A program made the translations under genes and the position numbers. From Chrysomallon squamiferum (Eukaryota > Mollusca > Gastropoda > Neomphalida > Peltospiridae): a stretch of DNA of 43,500 nucleotides. The notes beneath the pieces were generated by a model, which saw only the letters and a list, made by a program, of their open reading frames with translations, did no database searches and had not been told where the DNA came from. Numbering within the stretch: position 1 is the first letter of the stretch; every line of letters begins with the position of its first letter. Where the stretch lies: assembly GCA_012295275.1 (NCBI GenBank), contig CM022671.1, positions 5,160,565 to 5,204,064 of the forward strand. The letters run 5' to 3'. Below are positions 10,831-22,865 of this stretch, piece after piece.

Positions 10831-11800
10831 TCATGGGCACTTTTGTAATGTGATGAGTGTGGACCCTGGCAATTCGCACACTTTGCCAAGGAACGGCACT
10901 GTCCCGAGTTTCTGTGGCAATTTCCACTGCAGAAACTGCATGTTAGCGATTTCGGGTTGTGTCTGTGGGTGCATTGGTTTGAGATGTGCCCCCATTTCTG
11001 ACAGTGTCCGCACTTGGGCAACTGCAGCCTCATTTCTGTCAGTGTGTATCTGTACCCATCAATGGTGATGGTTGTGTTTGTTAATTTGCTGCTAAATGTC
11101 ATGGACTTTGGTCCAGTAGCTTGGATTTTTCCACACCGACTAATTTAGTATTTGTTTGTTCTATTATTTCTTTGTTAAACATCTCAAAGAAATCATGTTT
11201 GTCCACATACGGGTAGTAAAAACCCAAAGCATTGGAGATGTATTTGTGAATTGTTGTTTCTTTGTTTTTTGTTTCGGCTGCTGTTGTGTGAGTAGTGTAT
11301 TTCTGGGTAGTGGTGTGGGTGTTTTCTTTGTTTCTTTGGCGTCGGGGATTATTGTTGGTAATACCCTGACAATAAATACTTCATCCCAGATAGTTATGGG
11401 GACCTATAGCTTTTACTGATTTTGTATCTATTTCGAAATATATTTCTTTTCCATTTTGATTTTTGTTAACATTAGTTGTTTTGTCTATGATATGTATATG
11501 TGCTTCTTACATATATCGCAATCTTTTTTCGATATCTGTCTGGGTTTTTTGTGGATCGCAATGGTAGCTCAGTGATCAATGTGTTTTGTTTTTTTGCCTT
11601 TTTATTGTTTCCCAAATGTTTTGATCGCTTTCGTTTTTGGTGTCACTGTCGCATAGCCTCACTAATGTGGGTAAGTTTCTGTTAATGATTTTTTGTTCTG
11701 CTGTTTCCTCCGTGTCAGAATGTGTGGATGTATTGTTTCTCCTTTTTTGTCTCCTGTTACTATTGTTTTTTTCTACGGAGCTAAAGCTCCTGTCCCATTT
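10760..11800 (-). pseudogene. Jockey ORF1 (gag-like, nucleic-acid-binding) remnant
   Basis: Pieces of one protein can be followed across frame changes. The N-terminal part has SDTEETAEQKIINR and CDSDTKNESDQNIW, a middle part has VDKHDFFEMFNKEIIEQ, and then GPKSMTFSSKLTNTTI leads into the zinc-knuckle region. The first knuckle is CGHCQKWGHISNQC, the second is CSFCSGNCHRNSGQC and the third starts CANCQGPHSSHY but lacks its last Cys. Jockey-type ORF1 proteins bind element RNA. The internal stops make a functional product unlikely. Confidence 0.75.
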
Positions 11801-11953
11801 CGGAGTCTAGTCTGTTCTGAGAATCCGATAAATGCACGTGGTAGTCAATGTTTTATATCGTGCAGAAAACGAGGGGAGGTCACTGTCATTTTGTTACGAA
11901 TCGGCTGTAATGTACATGATATGGGTTTATTCGAATATTTGCATACATTTTGA

Positions 11954-12362
11954 TTTTTCGCCCATTTTCTGGTTATTTCTGGATTAAAATAATTATTGAT
12001 CAAATGGCTGAAGTTAAGGAGAAATGTTAGATGTGAAATGTCGCATGCCAGCTTTACTCAAAAGAAACCGGAAACACTTTATTTGAAGCTAAACAAGGTA
12101 AATCAGTTTCCTTGTTTGCATTGTTTTATTTATTTTTGTTAGGAATAATACATATTTAAATTATGTATCATCTACGTAATATTTGTTTCATGGTATACAC
12201 ATGTTGCGGTCTATATGGTTTATTTTCTTGTAATATTTATAGTATATATTGTTAGATGTAATAAAATTTATAAAGAATTTTTATTTTTATTTTACCAATT
12301 AAATTATAATTAACATAATGTAATAATTAATTAATTTTAGATTTGGTTTTATAAAGACAAAC
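11954..12362 (+). promoter_or_regulatory. PDCL: Probable PDCL promoter and 5' UTR with one leader intron
   Basis: A possible leader exon ends at 12097 (AAACAAG before GTAAAT), and a good acceptor (TTAATTTTAG) ends at 12340, 22 bases before the ATG. An ACCGGAAAC ETS-like site lies at about 12066-12075. The transcription start cannot be placed from sequence alone. The Jockey relic ends immediately upstream. Confidence 0.4.
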
Positions 12363-14031
12363 ATGGCTCTTAGTCTAGATGATAAACTGCTTGGAGAAAA
12401 AACGCACTATTATTGTAGTAGCAGTGAAGATGAAGGTGAAGAAGAAGACGATGACAATGCTGATTCTAGAGGAAAGTCAAATAAACAGGAAGAAGGATCT
12501 TCTCTTGCAGAACCAGATATTCACAACTACCAAGGATATTGTACAAATGTATGTGATAAATAAATAAGTAAATAAACTTAATAATAATAAAATGTATTAT
12601 AAGAAAGACATGTATTATGATTAACATATTTAAATATATTGATATAAATATATACTTCATATAAATATTTTTAAAAAAAAAAAAAAAAAAAAAAGAAGAT
12701 GATAAAAATAATAATAAAAAGTAAACAAATTATTTATTCTAGTATTTCAGTTATTTCTTTATCAATTTGGCATAATAGTTGTGATGTGGTTCAAGCTGTT
12801 TGTTTTATTTTGCTAAATACAAGCTGAATGTTTCATACTAATTTTGTGACACTTGTTTATTTTTCAGACTGGTCCAAAAGGAGTGATAACAGACTGGAGA
12901 GAGTATAAAAAATTAGAAACAGAGAAACGAGAGCATCAGGAGAAAGAGAAACTAGAACTCGCCAAAAAACTCTGTTTCACCTGTAAATCTCAGGTGTGCA
13001 TCTTGTTTGCAGTTTTAAAATTTTATCTTATTTACAGGTTTAATTGAACAAGCTAAAAAATTGTGGCTTACCTATAAATTTCAGGTTTCCACTTTTTTAT
13101 AGTTTTAACTGAAGTACATAAAAACTGCCTCTTACATGCAAATTGTAGTTTTGCAGTTTTGTTTTCTTGTAACAGAACTCAAATGCAAATCTAAGAAATA
13201 TATATATTTTTTGTAAACATTTTAAATATAAAAGTTTATGGTGAACAGATTAAAAGGAGTATGAAGCTACTAGAAGAGTAGAGTATGACATAATTAAAAA
13301 TGTGTGTAGAATTAATGGCATAGGATTTGAAAATTTTGTTAAAAATATGGATAGACTAAATTTAACATTTAACCAGTTGAGGCTTTAGTGATCCATAGTC
13401 AACCAAAATGTTGTGACTTCAGTAAGGAATATTCAACAGATTAACTCTGAAAATGAAACTTTCTGCCATCCCATAATATGTCAACACACAAAATTATCAG
13501 TTAACTGGAATAATTAAACTACAGAAACATTTTTATTTCCTATACATAAGTCTGAAATGGTTAACTCAGTTAACATCTATAGCTTAATTACAACAAATAC
13601 CAGCATGGCAGAATTCCTGGGTGTTTGGAGCAGATTTAATGTAGAGTTGATGTGGCTAATCCATTAAACTGTTATGTTTTGTGAGGCAGAAAAGTCTTGT
13701 ATAATTCCAAAAATTTCTTCAGTGTGTTTGGTTTTATTTCAGACAGATGATGATAAAACTGGTGAAGGGAATGGTCTTCCAGAATCACTGCTTGAAGAAC
13801 TTGAAGATGAATTTCTAAAAGAATATCGAAGGAAAAGAATTGAGGAGATGAAGAGGTCTTTACAACGTGTGTAAGGTTTTCTGTTTTGTTTTCATTGGTT
13901 TAGAGATAATTAATGGATTATCTAGTTACATTTCTGAGTTTCTGGTCATATTCTTCAATTTGGTGTTGTTTATTCTGACGATATAAACTGAGTTTAGTTC
14001 AGAAATTTTAATGAAATGTATTTCTGTCTGT

Positions 14032-14067
<36 letters not shown>

Positions 14068-16345
14068 GAGGTCTCTCTGGCTTTGATGTAATTTGGTAGA
14101 CATTAAATTGGGATTATGAGCACATACATGATCAGCCACCCTCACGTTGTTCTGTAACCATCAAACTCATGGTGAACATACAAAGTCAATCAGCAAATCT
14201 GCATCAAATTTTGTTACAAACATTCATCCCTGGAAACTATTCATACGATCAGTAAGACTTTTCAGGATACTTTCCAGACAGATCTCACTGACAAACATTT
14301 CAAAATTAGCTAAAGTTTAGTTAAAGTACACACAACAGCAGTGATAAATTGTGGCACAGTATTAACTTATTAAGTTTATATTATTCGAGTTTGGTCAAGT
14401 TTCATAGTTGTTATGTTTTACTTTCAGGCCACAGTTTGGAAAGCTGATTCATTTGAAGTCAAGGAAGGAATACTTGGACGCCATTGACAAAGAAGATCCA
14501 CAAGTCACAATTGTTGTGCACATTTATGAAGATGTAAGTTCAAAATTTAAAAAAAAAATTAATCCTTAGACTTTAATATGAAATAATTTGAATAACTGTT
14601 TCATAATGGAATTTTGTTTTTTGTTTTTCTTCTTTACTAAGACATGAATTTAGTGGAAATTATTATTTTTTTTTAAACATAGCATTAAAAAATTAATTAA
14701 AAAGTAACTGCTTAGAGTCTGATTTTATTTTTTATTTTTGTGACAATAGATTTCAACAAAAATAAAATACCATTCTTCAAGAAAAATTAAAAAGAACAAA
14801 TGCATTGTTTTTAGAAATTATTTTAAAGAGCCATACTCTTCAACTGACAGTGCATAAGCAAAATTAAAAAAAAAAAAAAAAAAATATCTACTATATTTAT
14901 AATAAGAAATTTGTAAAAGTTAACACATGTAAACAAAACTTACACTTGAACTATCCTGTCTCCCAACAACATTAGGATATCTGGGATAAATATCAATTTT
15001 ATTGTATTTAGGGTGTGGCAGCCTGTGATGCAATGAATGGCTGTTTGATGTGTCTCGCCCAGGAATACCCCACGGTGAAGTTCTGTAACATGAAGGCATC
15101 AACTGCGATGATGAGCTTTAAATTTGTAAGACTTAAATTTTTGTTATTCATCCAGTTTTAATTCTTACATAATCACAAACAGCATGGATCAAGTCTTCTT
15201 GGTGAATTTATGATGATTTTTTTTCCCATTCCAGCCAGTTAAATGTTATTTTATTAATGATGATGATCATGCAGGGGCAATGTCAGCCAAAAGGACATAT
15301 AATTTCTACTGCTGAAAAATAAATGTATTTTCTTTAGTTATAAAACTAAACTTTACTATGTTATTTATTGTAAAGCTTAGCCCAGCATGTGTATATCTTT
15401 CCAACAATTAAAATGTTAATTTTTCATTAAGAGAGCATCACTTTGTTTATTTTCTGAATTCAATTTTTATTATTATTATTTGTTTTTGAACATGCTGAGT
15501 AAAATTAAATTATTGCTACTGCTCTTATTATTATTATTATTATTTATTGTTTATTATTATTATTATTATTAATATTGTTTTTATTGCTGTTTTGTTGTCA
15601 TTGTTATTATCAATTATTATTATTATTATTTTTATTTTTTTATTTGTTTTTATAAATGTACAGACAGAAAATGGGATACCAGCTCTGTTAGTTTACAAAA
15701 GTGGGTTGTTGATAGGAAATTTTATTCGGATGACTGACGAATTTGGTGAAGATTTCTTTGCAACAGAACTTGAAAGTTTTCTGCAAGAGTAAGTTTGGTT
15801 ATATTGTATTTAATTATATATAAAACTCTTCTTTTTTTTTTTTTTTAATTAATAAAATAAATAATATGCATCCCTTCCTCATCAAATCAAAACAAACAAC
15901 AAATAAGCCAATAAATAAATAAAAAATAATTATAATAAGAACAGAATTTAAAATTAGGTTTATCGATGGCTTAAAAGTATCAAATTAAAAAAAAAAAAAA
16001 AATAATGTTAAAATGTAAATGTTTATAAAATGCATTTATTTTTTCCCAGTTTGGAAATAAAACATAAAACATTCATTCATGTTTGACTATTAAAAAATAC
16101 AATTTTGAGAAAATATTTCCATGAAGAATGATTTCTGAAAGTCTAAACGTGATTTAATTTACCTTTCTAAAGCATATTGGAGTTTTTTCACTTAAAATAT
16201 CTGTAAATACTTTTTTTTCAGACATGGCTTTTTGCCTTCACTCCAGAAAGAACTGAATGATGTGATTCGAGACAAACATTCTGGCAATCTGAGATCCAGT
16301 CAGACTCAGGATGATGACAGTGGGAGTGACTTTGACATTGACTAA
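12363..16345 (+). CDS. PDCL: Phosducin-like protein (PhLP1), complete, 7 coding exons, 302 aa
   Basis: Exons are 12363-12548, 12868-12993, 13743-13870, 14428-14533, 15012-15125, 15664-15788 and 16222-16345. All have GT-AG junctions and consistent phases, giving 302 aa (human PDCL is 301). The N terminus [17 protein letters not shown] is followed by SSSEDE (Ser19-21), the counterpart of the CK2-phosphorylated serines of human PhLP1. [18 protein letters not shown] is the phosducin-family Gbeta-gamma-binding helix. The rest is the thioredoxin-like domain, with [46 protein letters not shown] and DDFF-like EDFFATELE blocks. The tail ends SGSDFDID. PhLP1 works with the CCT chaperonin to assemble Gbeta with Ggamma in the cytosol. 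No frame defect was seen. The start codon is fixed by the family N terminus and the upstream acceptor. Confidence 0.95.
13038..13160 (+). repeat. Decayed tandem copies of the PDCL exon 3 end inside intron 3
   Basis: The end of exon 3 (from 12955, GAACTCGCCAAAAAACTC on through the donor) is followed by a second, diverged copy from 13046 (GAACAAGCTAAAAAATTG to TTTCAGGTTTCC) and a weaker third from 13111 (GAAGTACATAAAAACTG). The second copy would read [13 protein letters not shown] beside [13 protein letters not shown] in the real exon. It has an upstream acceptor-like TTATTTACAG ending at 13037 and a donor-like CAGGTTTCC at 13082-13090. Inclusion would add 47 nt and meet a stop (GTT TAA) at once. 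Confidence 0.75.
14038..14063. repeat. (TG)n microsatellite in PDCL intron
   Basis: Thirteen TG units after TCTGTGTG, in the intron between the exons at 13743-13870 and 14428-14533. Confidence 0.95.
15525..15650. repeat. (ATT)n arrays just upstream of a PDCL acceptor
   Basis: Interrupted ATT/TTA units run up to about 15640, less than 30 bases before the acceptor of the exon at 15664. Confidence 0.9.
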
Positions 16346-17420
16346 TCACTGAAAACATTTCACTTAGCTGAGGACAACATTTCTTTCTCACTACAGTGTT
16401 CCTGTTGTGTTAACAAATAGCTTAAATACATTTTCCATGCTTCCATGTGACTGTTTTGTTTATTTTCTAAGCACTGATTTTGGGTCATATCTAAGAATGA
16501 CAACAACAACAACAACAACAAAAAAAAGTGTTGTTTTTCTTTGGTTGTTGTGTTTATATATATCATTATTTATACTGCATGGAGTTTTAAGTTATTAATA
16601 TACTTTATCATTAGCAAAGTACATATATTGGTTGTTAGTAATAAACAAAACAAGTACTTGGAGGTGCATCAAATGTATTTTTTGGCTGTTTGTTTGCAGT
16701 TTAAAACCTTTTACAAACTAGTCATAAATATTTTTTTAATTATTGTAAACAGGTGCAGCAAAAAATATTTTCTTATAATGCATTTTTGCACGTCACTTTC
16801 AAACAGTATCTTGAAAAAAAACAATACTTAAAGCTCAAGAGCAGGTGAACCAAAAAAAACAAAAAAGAAAGAAAAGAAAGATATCACAAATTGTTCTCTT
16901 TATTTGCTTATTTATTTAAAAAAAAAAACTCAAACCCCCAATCAAAACCAACCAAAAAAAAACTACCCAGAAAGGACCAAACAGTGACCTTTGCATTGTA
17001 ACTGAATATTACTTTTAAATATGCAGAAAATATTTGATTTCAAAAGCTGATGAAAGAAAATTAATCAAAACTTTCAGAAAAAAAAAAAATATATATTATG
17101 GTTACTGATGTCACTAAGCAAAGTGAACATTAAATTAAAAAAATAAGGATGTCAAAAAAAAAAATAAAAATAAAAAATAAATAAATAAAATAATAATAAT
17201 AATAAAAATTAAACAAATAAAAATTTATTTTAATGGTTCCTTTCAATATGGGATGAATATTATGCATAGTACAATTGTTATTTATTTTAATAGAATTTAC
17301 ATGTGTTTTGTTCATATTTTTATTTTGTTTTATTTTAAAATATATTTCTTAATTCTGTAAATGTATGTAGTGTTATGATTATGTTACTGTTGTGTTAATC
17401 ATAATAAAGTGATAATAATT
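16346..17420 (+). other. PDCL: Probable PDCL 3' UTR and downstream AT-rich sequence
   Basis: After the stop at 16345 there is no further coding signal. AATAAA occurs at 16640-16645, and another AATAAA lies near 17403-17408 in CATAATAAAGTG. Short (CAA)n and poly-A tracts are present. The cleavage site is not resolved. Confidence 0.4.
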
Positions 17421-18409
17421 TACCATCATCATCACCATCATTACTATGATTATTATTACTTTTATTGTTATTGTTATTATTTTAGTATAGTTATTCTTAT
17501 TAGTAGTAGTAGTATTTTTGTTATTATTATTATTATTATGAAAAGTTTGCTTGTAATTTTTAATTTTAATTTTTCTTCATAAATTGCATTTCCGTATCCA
17601 TCATGAAAAATGTTCATTTGTTATTTTTCACCAAGCCAGTCATTGTTCTGGGTTATCAAAGTCTATGATATGTGTTTTCCTGTCTCTGGGTACGTGCATA
17701 TAAAATATTATTTACAGCTAACCAGAGTAGTCCATGTAATGGCAACAGTAAGTTTTCTAAGATTTCATCATATCATCACAAAAACAATTTAATACTTAAA
17801 ATTGTTACGCTAAAGTATTCAAGGGGCGTTACTCTTGAACACTTAATGTTAAAATTTTGGAGCCTTGTTTTATACGAGCATTAGAATATTGAGATCGAAT
17901 GATTTATTTTTTTATTTATTTTAAAATATTATTATTACTTACTTATTATTTAACTTTATTATTATTTTATTATGTTAGACCCATTTTCTAATATTTAATA
18001 CTTTTGTTTTTATGATAATGGTGCTTCAGTGACATTACAATATTTACGTTTTTGTGGGAATTATATATATGAATTTTATTGTGTAACAAATATATTGTTT
18101 TATGTTGTTGCTGTTGGATAATGCTGAAAACAAATAAAGTAATATGCATAAGAAATGTAATTTCTTTTTTCTTCTTTTGTGTGTTTGTTATGTTGTTTGT
18201 TTGTTTTTAATGTTGTTTTGGGTTTTTTTTTTTCTATAATTCAGTGATAGATTTGAAGTGTTTTGTAATTTTTGTCAAGATTCTCGATGCTTATTTGGTT
18301 TCTGTGGGAAAATTCATATAAAAGATTTCTTCTCATGATGGAAATATCGATCGTTATGTTTAAATAAAATTTGTTGAAATAACAAGTGCTCGACGTAAAA
18401 TCCATCATA

Positions 18410-18460
<51 letters not shown>

Positions 18461-18871
18461 TTTAATATATATATAAACATCAAGAAAATAATATCTGTAA
18501 TTTTAAAAAAATAATTTTAAAACTTTTTGCAGTGGTTAATGTGAAAAAGAAAAGGGGAAAAAAAAAACGGCTACAAGGTGTAATCGGTGTATAACACAGA
18601 ATATTGCAGTTTTCATTAATCGATCAGTAACTTCAAAGTAAATATTTTTTCTTTTTTTTTTTTACTTTAGCTTTCTCCCTTGTAAAAAGAAGAAAGAATC
18701 TAATTATATAATAAAGTGTTTTCTAAACGGATTTTGTATTGCTTTGAAATACAAAACAACCTTCCATTTTTTGCCTTAATGGAAAGTCCTGAAGAGCACT
18801 TACTTATACGAAATGAAAGAATTCGTTCAATCGTTCAACATGAAATTAAATATCGATCACTTATTATGTAG

Positions 18872-18902
<31 letters not shown>

Positions 18903-19730
18903 ATTATATTGGGGGGGGGGGGAATCCTTAGAAATTATATTAGAGAAAGAGAACAGAACTGTCAGAAAGAAAAAAAAAGAGAAGAAAATTATGAATTACA
19001 AAACAATCGAATGATTAAATTATTCGAAATGTGTCGTGTTTTCATTATTTTCCACATCTGTAAAAATCATAATCACCATAGACATCATTATCATCTTTAA
19101 CATCATTACATTTTTTTGGTTTTCTTCTTAGTATTGTTGTTGTTATTTCAAAATGTCGCGTTGAAATATTTAAACACCTCCACATTCGTTTATTTATTTA
19201 TTTATTTATTTATTTATATATTATACCTTATATAAGTTCTATCTAACACAGAAACTGTGAGTTAAATGTCAATATCGGTAAATTTCTCAAATCCCTATCG
19301 CAAGAAAAAAAATATTTAAAAAAAAAAAACAAAAACGATCGATATTTCTGAAGTGTTTGATCTAAGGTCGTGTTTCCAATTTTATATCGATGATCTTATG
19401 ATAGCTGAGCACAAAAAGCTTTTAGGCAAGATGAAGGTTAATCGTTGATGGTGTGTAACGTTGTCGTAGTTGTCTGAGGAAAATGTTTATCTTGAAGCTG
19501 TTTTTTCAGATAGCGCAGTTGTTGTCAGGTTGAGACTAATGATGATGCGCAGTTCTTTAGCTGTGTTTGGAGACGACATTTTGATTCGTGACTTACTTTG
19601 TATAAAAGTGAGATCGCGATGGATAGCGGAACGGAAAAAAAACACAAAACAAAAAACAATGACGAGTAGATAGATAAACGTCTGTGGTTTATTTGTTTCT
19701 GTGTGTCTAAGGCCAGTTTTATAAGTTAAC

Positions 19731-19732
<2 letters not shown>
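17421..19732. other. Intergenic AT-rich sequence with microsatellites
   Basis: No recognisable gene. Contents are (ATT)n near 17450-17540, (AAT)n at about 18411-18459, (CT)n at 18873-18898 followed by a 12-G run at 18911-18922, and (TTTA)n near 19190-19218. The short open frames here match no family I recognise. Confidence 0.7.
18873..18922. repeat. (CT)13 next to a 12-G run
   Basis: A perfect CT tract at 18873-18898 is separated by a dozen AT-rich bases from an uninterrupted run of 12 G. The strand bias switches from pyrimidine to purine. Confidence 0.95.

Positions 19733-19808
<76 letters not shown>
19733..19808. repeat. (AG)38 perfect dinucleotide tract
   Basis: 76 bases of uninterrupted AG repeat. 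It is a homopurine/homopyrimidine mirror repeat able to form triplex DNA. Confidence 0.98.
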
Positions 19809-19810
<2 letters not shown>

Positions 19811-20901
19811 AAATGTGTGTGAAAACATAAATAATTAACTAAAAACAGATGTTGTGTTGGAAAAATTTGGCTTCTTAAACTCAGATAAAATATGGGAATA
19901 ATTATCGAACTTTTGAAAAATATGCGCAGGTTTCTCTTTGTCACTTTTCCAAGACCCAAGAGTTGTCTTTCCGTGAAGTGTTAATGTTGGATAATTAGAT
20001 GTTGCAGCTTGGAAATTGCGTTCCTTGCACCTCCAGTTTTAATGTCAAAAAAAAAAAAAAAAAAAATTTATAAATAATATATTTTCATATTTAAAATACA
20101 TAGTCTTATACTCATAAATTAACAGCGTAAAAGCTGGTAAATGGATTCGATTCCCAGACCTATCAATTTGAAATATACCCATAAATAAGGATTTGACTGA
20201 TAATATCTTTATATCTGTAGATTTACATTTCCCAGTGAATTTAAGATAATAATTTGAACCTGTATGCGAACTCGAACCTAACAGTTTTAAACATTAAAAA
20301 ATGTGAATTTTACATATAATGTCTTCATGCATATAGTCTTACATTCCCCATTTACCACTGTACAGAAAAAGCCTTTGGCAATATTTGATCAATACCCGCA
20401 CCGGTCTTAACGGCAACTTACAAACGGTGTTATTTCAAAGTATGGGTCAATAATACACTACATCGGTCTTGAAAAATTGTTAAATTATTCTCAAATATAA
20501 AAATCAAAATCTTGTCGTGAACACTTTTCACAGGATGGGTTTGAAAATCGATATCTGATTATGGTACAAAGTGAACGATGCGGCAGGTTTGCTTAAAGAT
20601 ATGTTTAAATTGGTCGTCTTTCAATACGATCGCAATTTTTTCACTGACGTTAAATAACTATCTGTATAAATCTTGTTTCAGCTGGTGTCAGTTGCCTGTG
20701 TGTTGCTTTTTGTGAAATGTAAAATAAATCTAAACGTGTAACATTCATTCCAAGATATTTTTTTTTTTTTTTTTTTTTTTTTTCGTACCGTACCACTATA
20801 CTTCAACGAAACTGAATAATTTCGAATTTTATCAGGTTCTTTTAAATATAAAATTTAAAACAGTTTTCTCTTTTGGGAAAATGTTATTATAATACTAAAT
20901 T

Positions 20902-21090
20902 ATTCAGCATCATACTAAATGATTCAACATTATACTAAATTGCTCAAATTATTCAAATTATCAAAAATATATTCAACATCATATTAAATGATTCAACATT
21001 ATACTGAAATATTCAACATCATAAATTATTCAACATTATACTAAATTATTCGACTATATACTAAAATAATCAACATTATACGAAATCATG
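20902..21090. repeat. Minisatellite with a 20-bp unit (ATTCAACATTATACTAAATT)
   Basis: ATTCAACAT-like unit starts fall at 20902, 20922, 20971, 20991, 21011, 21028, 21048 and 21068. The spacing is mostly exactly 20 bases, with one 17-base step and one larger interval holding degraded units. Confidence 0.85.
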
Positions 21091-21324
21091 TTGATTTCTA
21101 ATAACCTTCTTTTCTCATTTTTAATTTTATCACAATCAGCATTCAAAATGTCAAAGGTTAGCACAAATCCTGGAATTTAATAGACTAGTTTTGAAAGTAC
21201 TGTAACGACCGATTGCAAATTTCAAGTCTGTTGTTTATAATATTATTATAAATTCATTTTACTAATCGTAATATCTCTGTTTTAGATTATGACGTCATCA
21301 TCCCATAAATTTAAAAAAATAAAA

Positions 21325-21381
<57 letters not shown>
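21325..21381. repeat. (ATT)n microsatellite
   Basis: About 18 near-perfect ATT units. Confidence 0.97.
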
Positions 21382-21382
<1 letters not shown>

Positions 21383-21411
21383 AAGTTTAATGACTGGATC
21401 CCTTTTAAGTT

Positions 21412-21502
21412 TCGAATAGTCTCCCCTTAGTTTTTAGGATAGTTTCCCTTTAGCTTTTACGATAGTTTCCCTTTTAGCTTTAGGATAGTCTCCCTTTAAT
21501 AA
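21412..21502. repeat. Minisatellite with a 23-bp unit, four copies
   Basis: The core (G/A)ATAGTYTCCC starts at 21415, 21438, 21461 and 21484, exactly 23 bases apart. Each core is followed by a CTTTTAG-like spacer. Confidence 0.9.
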
Positions 21503-21840
21503 CGTCCTTGAACGTCGCCAATATGCTTGGGATGGGGAGGGGGAAATTGACTGTATATAAGTACTTATTTGCGTGCGTGTTGCCATGTGTCTATGACCTT
21601 TCACAATAGGGAAAAAAAATTAATACCAAGTGACTGACTCTGTTAATCTAATTCAAAGAAAATCTGTCAAATCTCTTTCGGCTTCCGTTCACTGTCACGA
21701 GAAGTTAGATCGTAACTGAAAGATTACTGGTCGTGAAATGCGACCCCCAGAGTTGAATGTCGAGCATCTGATAGAAATATTACATCTGTAATCTGCCAAC
21801 TTCAATCGTTTCCTTTGCTAAAGTCAAGTGTATACGAAAT

Positions 21841-21859
21841 TTTATTATTATTATTGTTA

Positions 21860-21927
<68 letters not shown>
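21841..21927. repeat. (ATT)n microsatellite
   Basis: About 28 ATT units with two GTT interruptions near the start. Confidence 0.97.
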
Positions 21928-21928
<1 letters not shown>

Positions 21929-22096
21929 TATCGTTGTTGTTATTATTATCATCAAGGTTTTTGTTGTTGTTGAGAAATGCTGATAGATTGTTGTTATTTT
22001 GTATACTTAAAGATTTTTAAATTTGTTAAAATAACAACAGTTTGCCAAAAATTGTATTTCTAATAATAAGAAGATTTTCCAACATTTGTTACAAAC

Positions 22097-22206
22097 AACA
22101 ACAACAACAACAACAACAGCAGTAATAATAATAATAATAATAATAATAAGAAGAAGAAGCAAAGAAGAAGAAGAAGAAGAAGAAGAAGAAGAAGAAGAAG
22201 GAGAAG
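22097..22206. repeat. Compound trinucleotide array (CAA)n(TAA)n(GAA)n
   Basis: CAA units pass through CAGCAG into AAT units, then into AAG units. The change of unit type is stepwise along one continuous array of about 110 bases. Confidence 0.95.
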
Positions 22207-22736
22207 AAAAACAGCAATATTAAAATTTCAGAGTAAAAAGTTGAAACCAAGTAGCTGGCATTCCCCAAAAGGATTACAACGTATCTACAGATTCGAACCA
22301 TTTTTCTGACGTCGCTTGTCTGTTTAAACCCGCATTAATCTGCCTGTAGACAGTTGCGTGTTTTATTAAGTGACGTGTGCAAACAAACGTGTACTCTTTC
22401 GTCCTGCAATCTATTTCAAACAACTTTCTCCTTCATAATTCAGCAGTTATCAACTTTTTGTTGACTAACAGCTCTGTTAATCACGGTCAAGATCAAACAT
22501 TCAGGAACCGTACGGGTTTCTTTTCAAGTAAATTAGGTAGCCGATGCCTCACAAACGCGACAGATTCAGACGAGCAGCCTGTTTTGTTTTCTTTTTGTTG
22601 TCATTTCACGTCCATTTGTGTCAAAATCGATAAATGATCATTGCGAAGTAGAAAATAGTTTTTGTTTTTAATGGCTTCCTCGATTAATTGTCGTGTTTGA
22701 AAGTTGTTTTGATTATTTATCTCCCTTCCTCTACGT

Positions 22737-22738
22737 CC

Positions 22739-22795
<57 letters not shown>
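22737..22795. repeat. 13-C run joined to (CT)23
   Basis: C13 at 22737-22749 runs directly into a perfect CT tract ending near 22794. Confidence 0.97.
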
Positions 22796-22799
<4 letters not shown>

Positions 22800-22865
22800 T
22801 GATGTCATCTAATACCTAGTGTTTTTTTCTCCTGACATTAATGATACAAAATCCAAGTTAATATT

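Larger units (their letters stand above)
9190..11800 (-). mobile_element. Degenerate Jockey-superfamily non-LTR retrotransposon (LINE)
   Basis: The minus strand carries, in order, an ORF1 with zinc knuckles, an endonuclease remnant and the N-terminal half of a reverse transcriptase. All are broken by stops and frame changes. Recognisable landmarks are the CX2CX4HX4C knuckle CGHCQKWGHISNQC, the endonuclease AIDLTFTS and PKWNFYK blocks, the RT block RPITLTSHMCKTLETM and the RT motif A FIDIEKAFN. RT motifs B and C are not found, and the sequence turns AT-rich and non-coding below 9190, so the 3' end appears lost. The 5' boundary is uncertain; ORF1 coding can be followed to about 11770-11800, about 200-550 bases from the PDCL leader and start codon. 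Confidence 0.85.

Noticed and set aside
19487-19959. Open frames rich in Ser-Leu over the (AG)n tract
   Set aside because: They are translations of a dinucleotide repeat. The same effect produces frames over the tracts at 25.1, 29.8, 33.8, 34.5, 34.9 and 40.3 kb.
22377-22637. 86-codon plus-strand frame
   Set aside because: No recognised motif, no promoter or splice context, flanked by microsatellites.
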